64,000 nucleotides of DNA. Origin: Diphasiastrum complanatum (taxonomy: Eukaryota; Streptophyta; Lycopodiopsida; Lycopodiales; Lycopodiaceae). Location of the stretch: contig CM055104.1 in the NCBI GenBank assembly GCA_029204225.1, positions 24,381,285 through 24,445,284 on the forward strand. Direction: 5' to 3'. Under the pieces are notes generated by a model that made no database searches, was not told the origin of the DNA, and saw only the letters and a list, made by a program, of their open reading frames with translations. Position numbers and translations under genes: made by a program. Position 1 is the first letter of the stretch. The number at the start of each line of letters is the position of its first letter. Positions 1 to 10,569 of this stretch are shown one piece after another.

Positions 1-1166
1 AATCGAATGCAAAATCTAATCGATAATTAGCCATTATAATATACAGCTTGGGCTTACAACTGGAAATTTTTCCGGCGAGAAAAACCCGAAAGTTGTTGAT
101 GACTGGATAAATCATTGGCCAAGCTACTTTAGCTTGCCCAACGTCCCAAAATAAAAAAAAAAGTGAATTTCGTCGATTTTTTGCCTTGGGTAGCGCCTCC
201 TCGTGATGGAGGATGCAACCCATAGAATTGTGATTGGGTTGAATTCCTGGAGGAATTTCGTAAGGCTTTTTCACAATTGATGAATTAGATTCGCTTTAAT
301 TAACTATTGTGGGCAATCGAGAACACGAGTTCTTGGATTTTTTTGACCAAGGTGTCGAATCGGACACGGCTAAAAACGGCCCAGAAGCCTAAGATGGAAA
401 CAAAAATGAAACGAAAAAGTTGTTTCTTAATATGCTTGAAGTCGTGGGCGTACCAACACTATTAGATGTTTAGAACAAGACAAAGTCGGTTCATTCTTTC
501 CCATTTCTAAATTTGTCACTCAAAGCATAAATACTTTGATCCTTTCGGTGATCGTAAACATTGTGAGAAGGGGCGAAAGAATGTTTGTTTGAGTTGAAGT
601 TGGAATTTTTTATAAATTCCCGATCACTTTGTATACTTGAGTGTTTTGTCGGAAATTTGAGATATTGTTCACGACCCCTTTTTGGATATCTCAAATTTAC
701 AAACCCGGAAGCCCGGCAAGCTATTTCTTTATAAATGATATATTAGTGAATTTCTTAACACATGTATTAACCCAAAAATTTGTGATTCCTTGGAAGGTAA
801 TACTGATTACCCGTCGACCATGGACGATGTCACAGAAAAGGTTAATGAAACCGTTTTCTAAACTTATTTTCTCTACTTAAATATTCAAGAAATCCTTTTC
901 TGATTTACGGGTCAATTCTCAAGCTTGGTAATAACAAAGATCTTTTGTTAAAGTCATTGTGTTGGGACATCATTGGTATTTACTTACGAAGATGCAACAC
1001 TTCTTTTGGCTTTCAAAATTTTCTTGGATCTCTTCTTAGACCCTTCTCCTGGGCAAATCGCGATTGATCTGCACCCCTTAGAAACTAGTGTCGTTTCCTG
1101 TTAAAAAGGGGGAGAAGTAGGAAGAGAAGAGAATTATCAAGGAGAAGCATCTATCAGAGAATCCAG
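1..1166. other. Unassigned AT-rich stretch
   Basis: No convincing coding region, LTR boundary or RNA gene is visible. Short frames of under 80 codons occur on both strands without recognisable motifs. Because a gypsy remnant lies downstream on the + strand, this may be its eroded 5' part, but nothing here proves it. Confidence 0.3.
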
Positions 1167-1502
1167 GTGGAATCTGTTATAGCTGACGGACCTATTTTAG
1201 GAATCAGAAATGATAGGATATTTAGATATTACAAAAATCATTTTTGGATTATAGTAAATATTTGGTTTGAAGATCTAAAGGGGGAAAATTCAGAAAGTGC
1301 TCTTGCGGTAGAAAAGTGGCTGATAACAAGTCCGATTGATTTGTGTCAGAACTTGGAATTCTATTGCAAGATGGGAGTTGTTGAAAACTGTTCCTTACTG
1401 GAAGCAGTCAACTTGATTTTAGCATGGACTGAGATCCGTGGGTTGATGCAAGGACGGAAGTTCATGCCAACAATATGTTCTTTTGAATTAATATCCGGTT
1501 GA
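1167..1502 (+). CDS. Unrecognised 111-codon open frame, possibly eroded gag
   Basis: An open frame of 111 codons with mixed composition, including an 'AVEKWLITSPIDL' stretch followed by hydrophobic and charged residues. I recognise no family. It lies upstream of gypsy integrase and chromodomain fragments on the same strand, which is where gag would sit, but no zinc knuckle or conserved gag motif is visible. It could equally be a chance frame. Treat it as hypothetical. Confidence 0.2.
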   Translation: MESVIADGPILGIRNDRIFRYYKNHFWIIVNIWFEDLKGENSESALAVEKWLITSPIDLCQNLEFYCKMGVVENCSLLEAVNLILAWTEIRGLMQGRKFMPTICSFELISG

Positions 1503-2529
1503 GATTTCGGATGTGAAATAGCACTCTTTGAGAAATATTCTCTCTTAGAGGATAACCAAGTTACAAGATTCTCAGTTATGAAAGTGTTGTGTACATATCA
1601 GGAGTTATCTGTGGAGATATGCTATGTAGTGAATCTTTGTGGGATCATTAAAACCTTTTGTACAAACTTCTAATCCTGAGAATCTACAAAGTATTCTGTG
1701 AACTAAGTTTATTTGCATGCATAAATTAGTTGTTGATACATAGGCATATTGATGAGAATTGTGTTTAAGACAATTTCTCGCTGGGTCAATAATTTCTCAT
1801 TGAGAATTGCTTATTGACCTAGAATCGATTTAGAATCAGATTAAATGTGGTGTTTTGGTACCACACCTAGACATTTAAAATATTTTCTAGATCAGATACA
1901 GCTAATCGATTATGAAGCGTTACTTCTGAGTTAGTTGTGGAAAATCAACAATATAATCTTACTTATGGATATTGTTGTTGAGATGTATTGCTTATAAGTC
2001 ACAATGTCTATGAGTCATTTTTTATTTATTTACTGATGGGCTTGCATAGAATACATGAAAGCTTTTTGGGACTTATCTTTTCCCGTTCGGAAAGGATGGA
2101 TAGCTATCCCGGAAGACTCAGGAGAGTTGGATAGTTGTTTGCCAAAAGTTAGAACTTCTTGTAATGAGGTTCCGATAAATCTTAAGTTATTCTAGATTAG
2201 AAATTAAGAGAAAAACCTAGATGTATTCTAGATTGGGACCCTAACTTTGGAATGACAATTTGTGCCATGTCTAAAGTAAGGGCATTTTTTTAGATTACAA
2301 TCCTTATATTGGCACCATGTGTGAGTTGTAAAAGTCTGGAACTTTCCAGATAAAAAGGACTTTGTGAACAGCTCATGTGTCTTTTAAGAATTGTAATGCA
2401 CTCTCATGATGTACTCTTATGATATGGTTTGGTCTCGAGAATTTGGAGAGTTGAGATTGGTGAATCATAACTCAGATTCTAGGGAATAACTAATCCATAG
2501 GAGAGGATTGTGTTTATGGTAAATTACCC
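1503..2529. other. Unassigned, probably eroded retrotransposon interior
   Basis: About 1 kb without an open frame or a motif I can name. It lies between the possible gag-like frame and clear gypsy integrase remnants, where reverse transcriptase would be expected, but no FLDD-type motif survives. Confidence 0.3.
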
Positions 2530-3613
2530 TGAAGAATAAAACAAGATAGTGGAATTTTGGTAATGACTGACCATCTTACCAAATCGACTATGTTTATTTG
2601 GGTAAAGACCAAGTAATTAGAGTATCTGTTTTGGTTTTACGGATTACCAAAGTGGCATTATGAACATTCGCGATTCGAAGTTCGTTGGTCACTTTTGGTC
2701 GGCCGTATTTGCTAAACTAGAGATGACTCTGAACTTATAGTTCTTCTAATCATTGGTAGTTACCTTCTTTTATTAAGTATAGGACAAGAATCCAATGAAT
2801 TATGATTGACGAATCAAAGTTCAGATTCTAGTTATACTTGATCGGTTAAAAGAAGGATTACCTACAAGATCAAAAAATCAGTTATGATATCTATTCATAT
2901 TTTCTCCCCATAGAGGTAATTACCTTGATGGAAATTGAGTTATAGTAAGCATTTGGCTATCGGTTATAGCCCATACGTACTTACGCATAATTTTAAACCT
3001 ATACCATTGTGGTAGAGACTCGGACGTCCAAGTTTCAGGAAGTAGCAGATTTCCTACATTATATGTGGGAAATGCTACGGATTGCACGTGAGAATGTCTA
3101 GGGAACCTAGGATGGGGACCGACATTATGCAAGCCTGAAAAGATCACCGAGAGACTTCCAAGTGGAGGGTTGGGTATTCTTTGAGAATCTCGATGGATTC
3201 AAGTGTAATGCATACCGACTTGCATTACTATTCATCCTCTAGATAAAGAGGACTGTTTAAGATCTTAAAAAAGATCAGATCCTTAGCTTACCAATCAGAA
3301 CTCCTGGATGGATCTCATGTGCATCCCGTATTTCACGTAAGACGTCTCTAAAAGAGTCTACATGAATGAGAGCATCTTGGATCTGGAGATCAGTTGGGCC
3401 TGTTGGATGAATCATCGGGTGTATCTCATCTTGAACCCGAAAGGATCTTGGATCAAAGAACTAAACGATTGAGAAATCGTATAGTTACCAAGTACTTGGT
3501 TCGATGGAAGGGATGTACAGTCGATGATGATTCCTGGTTACAGGAAGGAAGCTTAAGGAGGAACTTTCCTAGTTTTAAGTTCTGAGGACGGAACTTGAAT
3601 AAGGGGGAAAGAA
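2530..3613 (+). mobile_element. Ty3/gypsy (chromovirus) remnant: integrase and chromodomain
   Basis: Degenerate 3' half of a gypsy element. Around 2551-2615 the + strand reads VMTDHLTKSTMFIWVKT, the integrase-core [14 protein letters not shown] region. Around 2650-2740 a frame gives DSKFVGHFWSAVFAKLE, the SDRDSKF-type core block. Around 3030-3092 it reads ADFLHYMWEMLRIARENV, the integrase C-terminal helix. Around 3250-3350 it reads GLFKILKKIRSLAYQ and VHPVFHVRRL, just ahead of the chromodomain. Stops and frameshifts separate all blocks, so it is dead. The A/G-rich tract AAGGGGGAAAGAA at 3601-3613 is a good polypurine tract immediately before an LTR start. Confidence 0.8.
3394..3585 (+). pseudogene. 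Chromodomain of gypsy polyprotein (fragment)
   Basis: The frame contains PERILDQRTKRLRNRIV, TKYLVRWKG and a W-LQEGSLRRNFPSF ending, the usual chromodomain layout at the C-terminus of chromovirus integrases. The aromatic and W-K-G residues of the fold are present. In active elements this domain biases integration toward marked chromatin. The reading frame upstream is broken, so this is part of a dead polyprotein rather than a free gene. Confidence 0.8.
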
Positions 3614-4070
3614 TGTCATGCCCATGACTGGTCTCGGGTAGCGTGTCCATGCTAGGGACTGGTAGACCAACAAACCGTAAGTTAATTGTGACTATAAGGG
3701 AATTGGGGCCCTTATGTGTACATGGTCATAATTAATGGTTGTAGGCCTAAACACTTGATGGTGGATTTGTATGGGTCTATCAATGAGTCATTGGGGAAGT
3801 GGATGACATAGCCCGGATAGGCTGCTGAGGTGTCCAGTGAGGTGTCATAGTGCACTACTAATGGTGCATGGGCCTTGGAGGGTATAAGTATACCTATTGG
3901 GCTCTCACTAGTGTATGCTTGATAGCATGACCGGTGGCAGGATGCTGCTGGTGCGATGCCTCATTCCTCTCTGAGTGATTGATCCATAGCCTGGGGGCTA
4001 GATCCGTTCGATCTAGATTGGTTGGGTTGGTTTGTCCACCATTAGGTTCCCTTGTGTTTCTTGTGTTTGG
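3614..4070 (+). repeat. Probable 3' LTR of the gypsy remnant
   Basis: The sequence begins TGTCATGCCC directly after the polypurine tract, the expected LTR start. A TATA-like GGGTATAAGTATACC lies near 3880. I cannot fix the 3' end; a TG...CA end near 4070 is only a guess. No matching 5' LTR is visible inside the window. Confidence 0.5.
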
Positions 4071-4556
4071 CATGCTTAGAATAGGATCCTTGGATTGAGG
4101 ACTTTATAAGGACCTTCGAAATGACACCAAAATCATGCTATTTGGACATATAGGCCAAAATTGACTATTCTAGGCTACTGGTGCCCTAAAATTTGGTCCT
4201 CAATTTTAGAGAGAGGAGAGAGAGTCATCTCTCTCATCTATATTAGACTGAAATTTGTGGAGAATAGGCTGGAAAAATTTATTGTATTGTTGAGAGACAT
4301 CAATAGATCATTGTCATAGTTTCTTCCTCCATTGAGAGCATTGCTTTGTTTGTGTATTGTCTTCAAGCTTTTGTGTATGATCTTAAGAGGTTTCCAAAAG
4401 TGGTAGGCTACTGTTGGGAGCCCTATTTGCTGTTATTTTTGGCTGCCATCAATACCTTTTATTAGTTTCTTTTGCTAGCTTTTGTAGCTTGTTGTGCAAA
4501 TATCTTAGCCAAGTATTTTGGGAGTTTGGATACATTCAAGATCCACTTTTTAATCA
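4071..4556 (+). repeat. 5' LTR (at least its 3' part) of copia A
   Basis: The LTR ends ...TTTTAATCA immediately before a primer binding site, so the DNA just upstream must be the 5' LTR. The LTR start is not resolved, and the boundary with the preceding gypsy LTR is uncertain. Confidence 0.5.
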
Positions 4557-4571
4557 TGGTATCAGAGCTAG
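4557..4571 (+). other. Primer binding site of copia A
   Basis: TGGTATCAGAGC, complementary to the 3' end of initiator-Met tRNA, directly follows the LTR end. It fixes the orientation of the element as + and marks the start of its internal region. Confidence 0.85.
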
Positions 4572-5714
4572 TTGGCTATTATTTTTAGTAAGGTTTTCAT
4601 TTATGGTGATATTTGGATATTTGATCAAGTTCTAGCATGATTATGCATTACATTGTTGATCAAATCTTACTAACCTTTGTTTGTTGAGTTGAACTTTGGA
4701 TCAAAAGCATATTTCAGGTCTATTGAAGATCAAAGACTGAGAAGAAGCTATTTTGGATCAGATCATAACACCTAATCATTTGCTGATTGTGAGGCTTGTG
4801 CATATTCAATAATAACAATGTTATGTTCAATCTATTGTTGACAATCTCCACTTCTGTGGATGAACACTCTCCTTTGTGGATGAACACTCTCCTTAAGTGG
4901 ATGAACCTTCTCCTTAAGTGGATGACAAATACTCTTTGAGTGATTTTGTATTTCTCCAAAATGTTGAGCAAAGCTCCCACTTGGATGAAACATCCCCTTT
5001 TAGGTGAATAGATTGTCAATAATCTTTTGCATAAATTTTGGTGTACTTTGTTGAGCATGTAAGTAACTCTCCTTATGTAATTTGATTGGAGCATTTGCTG
5101 GAAGGTTTTAACCATTATGCAAATGTGTTTTTAGGTTCTTAACAGGTTGAGGATCATTCTCATGTGAAGTGATCTTAGATCTACATCTAAACACCAAGAT
5201 TTGACAAGCTAGTGAAGCTAGTCTTGTGATTCACTAAGTGTGCTCTTTCTTTCACCTCTAAAGCTTGTACTTATCGCTTGTTGGAGTTTATGAACTTTTA
5301 GAAGTGTGGTTTACATGTGGTTTTACAGGATGAATCAATATCTTAGTGTGCTGATCATATGTTGATCAAGTCTATTCAATTCAAGGTATTCTTGACAGCC
5401 TAGTCTTTTGTATTTTTTAAGAATGCAAGTAACTCTTCACACCATAGCTTGATTTGGTCACTTGCTAAAAATTTTGAGAGCTTAAGCAAGAGTGTGTTCA
5501 GGTTGGTTTGATTTTGTAATCCATTCTTAGTGTGTGCAAAGTGTTGCATGGGTTTTCAATCTTCCTTTCTATGCTTGGAAACTAGCCATGTTCAAGATAG
5601 AAGTGTTTTAGGGTCCTAGATCTTCTAAGATCTCCTTATCCATCATTTTTTGAGAGGAAAGTGAGTGCTAGGTGCATTAGGACAGAGCCTAAAAGTTGAA
5701 GAATCATTATATTC
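4572..5714 (+). other. Long untranslated leader of copia A with a 20-21 bp tandem repeat
   Basis: About 1.1 kb lies between the primer site and the gag start, with no coding signal on the + strand. From about 4856 to 4925 there are 3.4 tandem copies of GTGGATGAACACTCTCCTTAA-like units of 20-21 bp. The minus-strand frame over this area is a by-product of those repeats. Confidence 0.55.
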
Positions 5715-5981
5715 ATGGCTTCCAATGGTGGGATCATGTTAGAAACTAATGATAGGTTGAACTCATCAAACTACTCTACCTGGAAAGTGAGGATGGAGTC
5801 CTTACTTGAGTTGAATGAACTCATGGACATAGTTGTAGGAACTGAAGAGAGACCACCCACAGTTCAAGAGCAACAAAGGTTTGATAAGAAGGCTAAAATG
5901 GCTCTTCATATCATTAAAATGAATGTTACCAATGAACTTCTCAAGAAAGTTGGTAAAAGTCAAAGTGCAAGTGGCGCATGA
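5715..5981 (+). pseudogene. Copia A gag, N-terminal part
   Basis: ATG at 5715 starts MASNGGIMLETNDRLNSSNY-STWKVRMESLL, the N-terminus typical of plant copia gag proteins, which form the virus-like particle in the cytoplasm. The start matches copia R at 54851 (MATSIGVMLEANDRLTSSNY), which supports it. The frame stops at 5979-5981 because bases are missing relative to copia R at the EAWNSLKKL position; the coding sense continues in another frame from 5978. The ATGA at 5978-5981 is therefore a frameshift scar, not translational coupling. Confidence 0.8.
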
Positions 5982-7235
5982 ATGCCTTGAAGAAGCTCTT
6001 TAAATCAAAGTCCACATCTAGGGTATTGACCCTAAGGAGGCAAATATTTTCTAGTAGACAAAGAGAGGGAGAAAGTGCTCATGCATTTGTCTTGAGGGTT
6101 AAGTCCTTAAGTGATGATCTAGCATGCATTGATGAAAGCATAAAATATGGCGAAATAGTCCAAGTTATGTTGAATGGTTTCCTACATGAACATGCTAACA
6201 TTGTGCAAAGCTTTTCCATTCAAAGAGTCTTGCCAAGTGTGGTTGACTTGCAAGAATCTTATTGGCTGAAGAACATAGGTTGCAATCAAAGCTTGATGGT
6301 GCATCCTTGCAAGGTGGAGGTGAATAGGCTTTCTTCACAAAAGGCAAAGGTAAAGGGCAAAGGGAAATGGTCCAAAGGTGGTAAGTCGGATCATGATGAT
6401 CATTGTTCCTCTTCCTCTTCTACTTCTTTTAGAAAGATAGATAAGTCAAAGTTCAAGTGCTTTTATTGTGGGATAAAAGGTCATTTTGCAAATGAATGTC
6501 ATAAGAAGCAAAGTAATGAAGGTAGCAAGCAAAACAACTTTTGTACTTCTAATGAGGATCTAGATTCTTGTGGTTCTCTCATGATGTGTTCTTCAAGTCT
6601 AGTGTCAAGTATAAGTGACAAGGATTCATGGTGGATAGATAGTGGATCTAGTTCACACATGACTAGTCACAAGGAGTTCTTTACTTCTTTGATCTCTTAT
6701 GTTGGAACCAAGAAAGTGGTTCACATGCCAAATGGTGGTGAGTCTATGATCAAAGGTATTGGCTCAGTTCCTATTTGTCTTTCTACTAATAGGGATGCAA
6801 GGCTTGATGATGTTCTTTACATTCCTTCACTTTCAAGGAATTTGCTAAGTGTTGGTCAAATGTTAAAGAAAGGGTACAAGACAAAGTTTACTGGAGATGT
6901 TTGTTTCATTACTAAGGGAGATGTCTTGATTGCTGGCAATAGACAAGGTAGACTTTACAAGCTTGATGCATTTGTTATGTCCAACAAGAGGAATGAAATG
7001 GATGTTGGTGGTTCTCTCAACTTTCAAAAGTCAATTCCTAGCATCAATAAGATTGGTAGATCTTATGCGAAGTCTAAAGAGCTTCCTTATTCTAGATCTA
7101 GGTTGAGATCTAATGAGCTTCTTGGAGATAGTTATTGTTGTGCTAACTTGGCAACTTTTGGTGAATCTATGATCGATGTTTTGGATCCATTGGATCTTGA
7201 AGATGGACTAGTGCTACCTATTAGTCAAATGGAGT
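5978..7235 (+). pseudogene. Copia A gag C-terminus, zinc knuckle, protease, pre-integrase (fragment)
   Basis: The frame continues gag with ALKKLFKSKSTSRVL, then a nucleocapsid CCHC knuckle (CFYCGIKGHFANEC, 6458-6499) for RNA binding. The aspartic protease motif follows as W-W-I-D-S-G-S-S-S-H-M, with the catalytic Asp codon at 6638. Next comes the LYIPSLSRNLLSVGQMLKKG stretch typical of the region ahead of GAG-pre-integrase, then KELPYSRSRL. The integrase catalytic core is absent. The open frame runs on to 7339, but the last 35 codons come from the antisense of the neighbouring copia B, so the real homology ends near 7235. Confidence 0.8.
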
Positions 7236-7238
7236 CAT

Positions 7239-7573
7239 GTGGTTGCTTTGTGCTTTGCTACGCTTTCATCTGCATGGTACTTAGTCTTGTACACCCATTT
7301 ACAACCAATGGGTTTCTTTCCAACTGGTGGTTCCACTGAGTCCCATGTGCTATGCTTAGCAATTGACTCCATCTCCTCTTCCATGGCCTTGACCCAAATG
7401 TCATCATCCTTCGCTTCAACATAAGTCGAAGGTTCTTTGCTTTGAATAATGCTAGATAAGAGAGCAGAATTTGCTTCATACCTATCAGGTTGTGTCTTCT
7501 CTCTTGTTGATCTTTGTAGCTCTCCCTGGCTAGATGATCTTGGAAAGTCATCCATGTTGCGGCTCTCCATCAA
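7239..7573 (-). pseudogene. Copia B linker and start of reverse transcriptase
   Basis: The minus frame includes STREKTQPDRYEANSALL, then EAKDDDIWVKAMEEEMESI, and ends [20 protein letters not shown]. This is the conserved N-terminal block of copia reverse transcriptase (GCKWVYK.K...G). The catalytic FVDD block is missing because the element ends here. A frameshift separates it from the integrase frame upstream. Confidence 0.75.
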
Positions 7574-7705
7574 TCTCTCAGAGCTTCTTGTCAGGTGATC
7601 GGCTTCCTAGTGAAAATGTATCCCACAGTACATCTTTCTCCTTGCGTTTGTCACCTGAAACTTCAATCCTTTTTGCACCAAAAGGTTTATCTCTACCTCT
7701 CCAAC

Positions 7706-8440
7706 CTATCTCTTGAGGTTGAGTATAGTATCATGAGGTGTATCCACATGTCCATCACTAGTAAAGTCAACAAATGGATCATCATCAAGAGAAATTCTCA
7801 TTGTACCATCTTTCCCACTGGATGTGTTCGTCTTCTCAGCATCCTCATCTTCATACATCTTAGATTCATCAAAGATAACGTCACGACTAACATGTATTTT
7901 GTTCTCCACTGGATCAAAAAATCTATAGCCCTTCACACGATCATCATATCCTAGGAATATGCACTTGATAGCTTTTACATCAAGCTTACATCTTTCTTCC
8001 TTAGGAATGTGTACAAATGCCTTACATCCAAAGATTCGCAAGTGGTTCACATTTGGCTTCTTCTTCGTGAATGCCTCCTCAGGTGTTATCTCTGGTACGA
8101 CAATGGTAGGACTTCTGTTTTGAAGATAGACTGCAGTACTGCATGCTTCTGACCAAAAATCTTTTAGTAGCTTCATCTCAACTAGCATAGATCTGGCACT
8201 TTTCACAATCATACGATTCTTGCACTGAGCTACACCATTGAGTTCAGGAGTTTGAGCTTGCGTAAATTGTCTTTTGTTCCCACATTGATCACAAAGATCA
8301 TTGAAGTCAGTAGACTTATACTCACCTCCACTATCCGATCTTAGAACTTTGATCTTCCTATCTGTTTGATTTTCGACCAATGCTTTGAAGCTCTTGAATG
8401 TGGCAAAAGCATCGATTTCTTCTTTAAGAAGTAAATCCAC
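7706..8440 (-). pseudogene. Copia B integrase core and C-terminal part
   Basis: The minus frame reads FKSFKALVENQTDRKIKVLR, SDSGGEYKS with an integrase core Asp, and TPELNGVAQCKNRMI in place of the usual TPQQNGVAERKNRT, so the glutamate region is altered. The conserved IFGCKAFVHIPKEERCKLD and CIFLGYDDRVKGYRFFDP blocks follow, then DVIFDES. The first integrase Asp lies upstream in another frame. The substitutions in the catalytic block and the broken frame indicate an inactive copy. Confidence 0.8.
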
Positions 8441-8639
8441 GTCTTACGTGACATATCATCTATGAAGGTCATGAAATAAAGAGCTCCACCTACGGGCATA
8501 GTCCTCATAGGCCTGCATAGATCAAGTCCAAGATGTTCTTTGCCCTTGAAACACCACCTTTATTGAATTTCTCTTGATGCTGCTTCCCATACACACATGA
8601 TTCTCACATCGTCTTCAAGTGGTCTTCCATCATAGGCAA

Positions 8640-9130
8640 TCATCTCACCATTTGCAATTTTCTCATCAAGCTAAGGCTTCTCAGGTTCAAATGACCGAGC
8701 CTTTTATGCCACAATTCAATTTGCGATGGAATGAACGAGATAAGTGTATGTTGCCCCTTGGTGGTAGCATTCAACCTGTACAATTTAGTGTTGGGCTCCC
8801 TTATACCATCCGCAATGACTTTGAACTTTTGATTCACATCCTTCACAAAGCAACGATCATGGGAAAATTCTACTTTCAACTTTTGATCAATAATGACACC
8901 AACAAAAAGTAGATTTTTCTTCAAACCTGGTACATAAAGTACCTCCTTGATCGTCCTACTTTTGCCATTAGGTAGTTGGATGGAAATGGTGCCTATCCCC
9001 TTGACCTTGCACACATCACCATTTGCTTGTGAGGCAGACATTCCATTGTCCAACTCTTTCAGACTTTTGAACCAATCTTTGTTACCTATCATGTGTCTTG
9101 TGGCTCCCGAGTCAATGTACCACGCTTAAT
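8640..9130 (-). pseudogene. Copia B protease and GAG-pre-integrase
   Basis: The minus frame begins with the protease motif YIDSGATRHM (around 9095-9125), then IGNKDWFKSLKELDNG. A VLYVPGLKKNLLFVG block and IELWHKRLGHLNLRSLSLM follow; the latter contains the histidines of the integrase zinc-binding region. A stop just upstream of the DSGAT motif separates it from gag. Confidence 0.75.
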
Positions 9131-9198
9131 CATCTTGATTAGATGACAATGTTGATATGAAAATTCTAGAGTCTTCAATCTCACCTTCGTCGACAAGA

Positions 9199-9720
9199 TT
9201 ACCTGCTTGCTTTGGTTTTCCCTTGTCTGATTCCTCCAAGAATTTTTGACATTCGCTCTTTCAATGGCCCTTTTTGCCGCAATGAAAGCATTTGCCCTTC
9301 TTCTTGGTCTTGTTGGATGATCCCTATCCTCTCGAGTCTTGGCAAATTGCTACTTAGACTTCTTCTTGCCCTTGCCTTTGTCTTGTTTTTGGCATGTCGC
9401 AAGTACTTGATCGTCAGTATTTTGACATCTAGCTTTCACCATTTCTCATCATTGCTCCTCTTGCATCAAGATTCTTGTGAGCTTGTCAAAGGTTGGCAAG
9501 TTTTCTCTTGATGGTATCCCGCTCACAAACATTTGATAAGGTTATGCAATGCTGCACAATGCATTGTGCACCAGCTCAACATCACATATGTGCTCACCAA
9601 TAGAATGCAATTCATCCCTCATTGTCTTGATTCTGGTCATATAAGTCTGATCGTGCTCTCCTTGTTCCATTCGGACACTATTCAGCTTTGACTTCAGAAA
9701 CATAATCCTTGATGATTCGT
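9199..9720 (-). pseudogene. Copia B gag remnant with broken zinc knuckle
   Basis: On the minus strand around 9230-9290 a CFHCGKKGH-(stop)-KSEC pattern is readable, a nucleocapsid CCHC knuckle interrupted by a stop. Upstream (9400-9720) gag-like text is frameshifted. The copy is plainly dead. Confidence 0.6.
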
Positions 9721-10569
9721 GGTTTTTGGATTCTGGAGCTACTCAACATTGACCAATCATCGTGAGATTTTTCAATCCTATACGCCTTACAACATAAAGA
9801 AGTATGTTCATCTTGGTGACGATAGTAGTCACACTATCGAAGGTGAAGGTACTGTAAGATTAATATTTTAGCATGATCAATTCAAACTACTGTCAAAAGT
9901 CTTGTATGTTCCTAAAATCTCTACAAATTTGTTATCATTAAGTAGAATTACAGATTTAGGTCATAAGGTGGAGTTTAAGTCTGATCAACGCAGAATTATC
10001 GATAGGAGTAATAAGATCCTTGCACTCGGCAAGAGGCATGGATACTTATATAGATTGGCACATTGTTATTCTGATTCTAGTCAAGCATTGGTTTTACAAA
10101 TGCAAGTTGGGCAGGAGATGTAGACACTCGTAAATCCACTTTCAGATTTACATTCTTCCTCAACAATGGTCCTATTTCCTGGAACAGTCGCAAACAATCT
10201 TCGATAGCTCTATCTTCTATAGAATCAGAGTATATTACAGCCTCACAAGCTACAAAGGAAGCAATTTGGTTGAGAAACTTACTTTCAAATATTTGTCTGA
10301 ATCAATATGCTCCAACATTATTATTTTGTGATAATCAAAGTGCCATTGCCTTGTCAGCCAACCCTAGATTTCATTCTAGGAGTAAGCACATTGAATTGAA
10401 GTATCACTATGTTAGAAGCAAAGTTCTCGACAAAGAGGTCAGATTGTAGTACTGTCGAACGCAAGATATGATAGCAGATATTTTTACCAAAGCATTAAGC
10501 TTGCATGCACATAGAAAGTTTTGTGCAGAGCTAAGTTTAAAGGTCAAGGCATTTATGGATTCAGATTAA
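9721..10569 (+). mobile_element. Ty1/copia element C, internally deleted
   Basis: Plus-strand remnant. Around 9735 there is a degenerate protease region; at 9902-10123 the frame reads YVPKISTNLLSLSRITDLGH and LALGKRHGYLYRLAHCYSDS, the pre-integrase block. At about 10125 it jumps directly to RNase [51 protein letters not shown] and [11 protein letters not shown] (10200-10500). All of integrase and reverse transcriptase is missing, a 3-kb-class internal deletion. Confidence 0.75.

Larger units (their letters stand above)
4557..7235 (+). mobile_element. Ty1/copia element A, 3'-truncated
   Basis: Primer site, leader, gag, protease and the beginning of the pre-integrase region are present, all on the + strand. 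At about 7236 the sequence switches abruptly to a copia element on the other strand, so integrase, reverse transcriptase, RNase H and the 3' LTR are missing. The proteins are the same family as copia D (11.65 kb) and copia R (54.25 kb). Confidence 0.85.
7236..9720 (-). mobile_element. Ty1/copia element B, minus strand, truncated
   Basis: Read on the minus strand from 9720 downward: gag, CCHC knuckle, protease, pre-integrase, integrase and the first part of reverse transcriptase, in the normal copia order. It is cut off at 7236, where it abuts copia A, after about 45 residues of reverse transcriptase. No LTR is recognised at either end. The family is distinct from A/D/R (Tork-like text: IELWHKRLGHLNLRSLSLM). 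Confidence 0.8.

Noticed and set aside
4557-4571. tRNA gene at the TGGTATCAGAGC sites
   Set aside because: Only the primer-complementary 12-mer is present, next to LTR ends; no cloverleaf follows.
5978-5981. ATGA overlap suggesting translational coupling between two copia A frames
   Set aside because: Comparison with copia R shows one continuous gag; the overlap is a frameshift scar.
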